Shown: positions 43,707-45,669 of the stretch, in pieces
How the letters are laid out: the number at the start of each line of letters is the position of its first letter
How positions within the stretch are numbered: position 1 is the first letter of the stretch
Assembly: GCF_001590795.1 (NCBI RefSeq)
Contig: NZ_JXDL01000001.1
Coordinates: forward strand, 3,047,502-3,093,170
Direction: 5' to 3'
DNA from: Bradyrhizobium sp. AT1
Lineage (GTDB): Bacteria > Pseudomonadota > Alphaproteobacteria > Rhizobiales > Xanthobacteraceae
Length of the DNA: 45,669 nt
The notes under the pieces: generated by a model
What the model was told of the DNA's origin: nothing
Seen by the model: the letters and a program-made list of their open reading frames with translations, nothing else
Database searches by the model: none
Position numbers and translations under genes: made by a program

Positions 43707-44529
43707 CGTGGCCTCCACTGTGAGGGCGGCCGGCATCGGAGATCAGCTCCGGCCCGGGCCCTGGCGGAATGTGCTGGGTCGCGATAAGGTCGAACAGCCT
43801 GGGGTCTTCGAGCCGATAGGTCGGCCTGCCCTTCTCGATGCCCTGCTGCATCAGCTTCTTGTAGCTCTCCTCGTTCAGCACGGCATCGGACCTCGCCGTG
43901 GTCGCCACCCAATCCGGAAAGGCGAGCGGCGAGACCACGTTGACGTCGAACATCATGTCGGGAAAGCCGTCGCCGGAGAAATGCGCCGACAGCCCCTGCA
44001 GCTTGCCTTCGTTGTCGGCGCGCAGGTTCAGCTTCGTCACCATGCCGTTCATGGTGTAGATCATGCTGCCGAGCTGCGGGATGAAGAACGTGTTCATCAC
44101 GCTCGACGACGTCAGCTGGAAGTTCAGCTCGGCGCCGGCCGGCACCGTCAACGTGTTGACGGTGGCGATGCGCTGGTCCGGATAGATGAACAGCCATTTC
44201 CAGTCGAGCGAGACGGCCTGGATTCGCACCGGGCTGCCGGTGCCCGGCACGGGCACTGCGGGATCGAGCTGGTGCGAGCCGATCCAGGCGACGCCGCCGA
44301 GCAGGATCACGGTCAGCGCCGGGATCGACCACACCACCATCTCGACGCGGCCGGAGTAGACGAAGTCAGGCTGGTAGCGCGCCTTGGTGTTGGAGGCGCG
44401 AAACCAGAACGCAAAGGCCAGGATCGCGACAATGGTCGGCACCACGATCACGAGCATGATGAAGACGGAATCGACCAGGATCGTGCTGTTGGCCGCAGCC
44501 ACGGGCCCTTGCGGATCGAGCAGATTCAT
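43696..44529 (-). CDS. cyoA: Cytochrome bo3 ubiquinol oxidase subunit II, without a lipoprotein leader
   Basis: 277-residue subunit II. Two membrane segments (~17-40 and ~60-80) precede a periplasmic cupredoxin domain (RIQAVSLDWKWLFIYPDQ, SSSVMNTFFIPQLGSMIYTMNGM) without CuA ligands, as expected for a quinol oxidase. Typical CyoA proteins begin with a lipoprotein signal ending in LxGC; here the frame starts at MNLLDPQGP, exactly where the mature protein normally begins, and an in-frame TAG lies 45 bases upstream. A TTG two codons earlier is possible. First gene of cyoABCD, with an EcfG promoter. Confidence 0.92.
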   Translation of the reverse strand: MNLLDPQGPVAAANSTILVDSVFIMLVIVVPTIVAILAFAFWFRASNTKARYQPDFVYSGRVEMVVWSIPALTVILLGGVAWIGSHQLDPAVPVPGTGSPVRIQAVSLDWKWLFIYPDQRIATVNTLTVPAGAELNFQLTSSSVMNTFFIPQLGSMIYTMNGMVTKLNLRADNEGKLQGLSAHFSGDGFPDMMFDVNVVSPLAFPDWVATTARSDAVLNEESYKKLMQQGIEKGRPTYRLEDPRLFDLIATQHIPPGPGPELISDAGRPHSGGHDAR

Positions 44530-44593
44530 CGGCAAGCCACTGGCGGTTCGGAAGCCCCGGGACAGAGCCTAGCGCGGGACAGGCTCCGCAACA

Positions 44594-44618
44594 AACGCCG
44601 CGACCTCGGAACGGTTCC
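44594..44618 (-). promoter_or_regulatory. EcfG-type general stress response promoter for cyoABCD
   Basis: Read on the minus strand, GGAAC (44618-44614), 16 bases and CGTT (44597-44594) match the EcfG consensus exactly. The -10 is 64 bases before the cyoA ATG. The -35 element is embedded in the 13-bp palindrome CGGAACGGTTCCG, where a regulator might also bind. Confidence 0.7.
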
Positions 44619-44675
44619 GGAGCAGCAAGGGGCATCCATGCGCGATCGGCCGGCCGCAACATGCAATTCCATGTG

Positions 44676-44688
44676 ATGTCAATGACAT
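44676..44688. promoter_or_regulatory. Palindrome ATGTCA-A-TGACAT in the divergent cyoA/SDR region
   Basis: Perfect six-base arms around a single A; arms extend two more bases with one mismatch. It lies about 90 bases before the SDR ATG and 60 bases beyond the cyo promoter, so it may be an operator for either gene. Confidence 0.35.
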
Positions 44689-44780
44689 GAACGCGGGAGT
44701 GGCGCCCTTCTCTCCACGCAAGGCCGTTGCTAATCTGCACGAAAATAAAGCAATGAACGGGAAGCGGACCGGGGAGCGAA

Positions 44781-45584
44781 ATGATGCGTTTGAAGGATAA
44801 GGTTGCGATCGTCGTCGGCGCCGGCCAGAGCCCCGGCGAAGGCATGGGCAACGGCCGCGCCACCGCGCTGACCTTCGCCCGCGAAGGCGCGAAGGTCTTG
44901 TGCGTCGATCATCATCTGGAGTCCGCGCAGGAAACGGTTGCGATGATCGCGGCAGCGCAAGGCACCGCCACAGCGTTCAAGGCCGACGTGACGAAGTTGT
45001 CCGACATCAAGGCGATGGTCCAGGACGCGCAGGCGCGCTGGGGCCGGATCGACGTGCTGCACAACAATGTCGGCGTCAGTCTTGCCGGCGGCGACGCCGA
45101 GCTGCTGCAACTGACTGAACAAGCGTTCGACCGTGTCGTCGCCATCAATCTGAAGAGCTGCATCCTCGCCGCGAAAGAGGTGATCCCGATCATGCGTGCG
45201 CAGCGAAGCGGCGCCATCATCAATATCTCATCGATGGCCGCGATCACGACCTATCCTTACGTCGCCTACAAGGCGACGAAGTCGGCGATGATCGCCTTCA
45301 CCGAACAGCTCGCCTATCAGAACGCCGAATACGGCATCCGCGCCAACGTCATCCTGCCCGGCCTGATGAACACGCCGATGGCCGTCGACACCCGCGCCCG
45401 CGAATGGCACAAGACCCGCGCCGAGGTCGAAGCCGAACGCGACGGCAAGGTGCCGCTCCGCAAGAAGATGGGCACCGGCTGGGACGTCGCCAACGCCGCG
45501 CTGTTTTTGGCGAGCGATGAGGCAAACTTCATCACGGGCGTGACGCTGCCGGTGGATGGCGGCGCGAGCGTGAGACGGGGGTAG
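44781..45584 (+). CDS. SDR-family oxidoreductase
   Basis: 267-residue classical short-chain dehydrogenase. The cofactor loop is expanded (VVGAGQSPGEGMGNGRATA rather than TGxxxGIG). HNNVG (~94-98), the Ser of ISSMAA (~154), and YKATK (~164-168, catalytic Tyr and Lys) are intact, and the C-terminal TGVTLPVDGGASV is family-typical. GGGGAG lies upstream of the ATG; a second ATG follows at once. NAD(P)-linked alcohol/ketone chemistry is expected; the substrate is unknown. Divergent from cyoA. Confidence 0.9.
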   Translation: MMRLKDKVAIVVGAGQSPGEGMGNGRATALTFAREGAKVLCVDHHLESAQETVAMIAAAQGTATAFKADVTKLSDIKAMVQDAQARWGRIDVLHNNVGVSLAGGDAELLQLTEQAFDRVVAINLKSCILAAKEVIPIMRAQRSGAIINISSMAAITTYPYVAYKATKSAMIAFTEQLAYQNAEYGIRANVILPGLMNTPMAVDTRAREWHKTRAEVEAERDGKVPLRKKMGTGWDVANAALFLASDEANFITGVTLPVDGGASVRRG

Positions 45585-45587
45585 GTC

Positions 45588-45640
45588 TTCTCCCTCGCCC
45601 CGTTTGCGGGGAGAGGGTTGGGGTGAGGGGGAGTCACCAC
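45588..45640 (+). repeat. Second copy of the palindromic element found in soxX (left half)
   Basis: CTCCCTCGCCCCGTTTGCGG and the following AGAGGGTTGGGG-type stretch align with the left part of 24919-25038 with a few differences. The right palindrome may lie beyond the window or be absent. Here the element sits after a stop codon, its usual intergenic place, where its hairpin may act as terminator. Confidence 0.7.
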
Positions 45641-45669
45641 AAGGACGGTGACAGACGGACTCGCGGAGA

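Noticed and set aside
1..45669. tRNA or rRNA genes, CRISPR arrays, insertion sequences, phage genes
   Set aside because: I looked for the characteristic sequences and protein families and saw none.

Overview
The window reads as chromosomal DNA from a Bradyrhizobium-like alphaproteobacterium (Nitrobacteraceae). I base this on high GC with strong third-position GC bias, several short dispersed palindromes of types I recall as common in that group, EcfG-type stress promoters (GGAAC-N16-CGTT), FixK/FNR boxes (TTGA-N6-TCAA), and the gene content (TRAP transporter, incomplete sox cluster, bo3 quinol oxidase, molybdenum hydroxylase, HpnP-like radical SAM protein). No rRNA, tRNA, CRISPR array, insertion sequence or prophage was seen. 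Species naming is inference.

Layout. 1-5.9 kb: an alkylsulfatase cut by the window edge, a membrane GGDEF protein, a fused TRAP permease with its binding protein, and a trans-aconitate methyltransferase, all on the minus strand. 6.1-8.0 kb: an SDR lacking the usual catalytic Tyr, then a small stress block (CsbD-like protein, GSP26-like flavin-fold protein, small membrane protein) with two perfect EcfG promoters. 8.1-13.8 kb: two divergent AraC regulators followed by an exported alpha/beta hydrolase, an NDH-2-like flavoprotein and a metallo-beta-lactamase-fold hydrolase. 14.2-17.2 kb: convergent SulP and Ca2+/H+ exchanger genes, each with a perfect FixK-type box, the pair being framed by a direct repeat. 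17.6-20.6 kb: an MFS exporter and a B12-binding radical SAM protein.

20.9-27.1 kb holds a two-subunit molybdenum hydroxylase followed by fccB (soxF-like), soxX, soxY, soxZ and soxA. soxB and soxCD are absent here. A 120-bp palindromic repeat is read in frame inside the N-terminus of soxX, and SoxY lacks the canonical GGCGG tail. This is the most unusual part of the window.

27.1-40.5 kb: an NCS2-type permease with a biuret-hydrolase-like cysteine hydrolase, a MaoC-like protein divergent from a fused indolepyruvate:ferredoxin oxidoreductase, a four-gene minus-strand block (GMC oxidoreductase, small subunit, HtrA-like protease, KstD-like flavoprotein) and a secreted SNase-fold protein. 40.5-45.7 kb: a candidate small RNA with anti-Shine-Dalgarno motifs, cyoABCD with a perfect EcfG promoter, and a divergent SDR. 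Together the genes suggest a soil bacterium with flexible respiration, stress-controlled terminal oxidase use, partial sulfur oxidation and broad catabolism.
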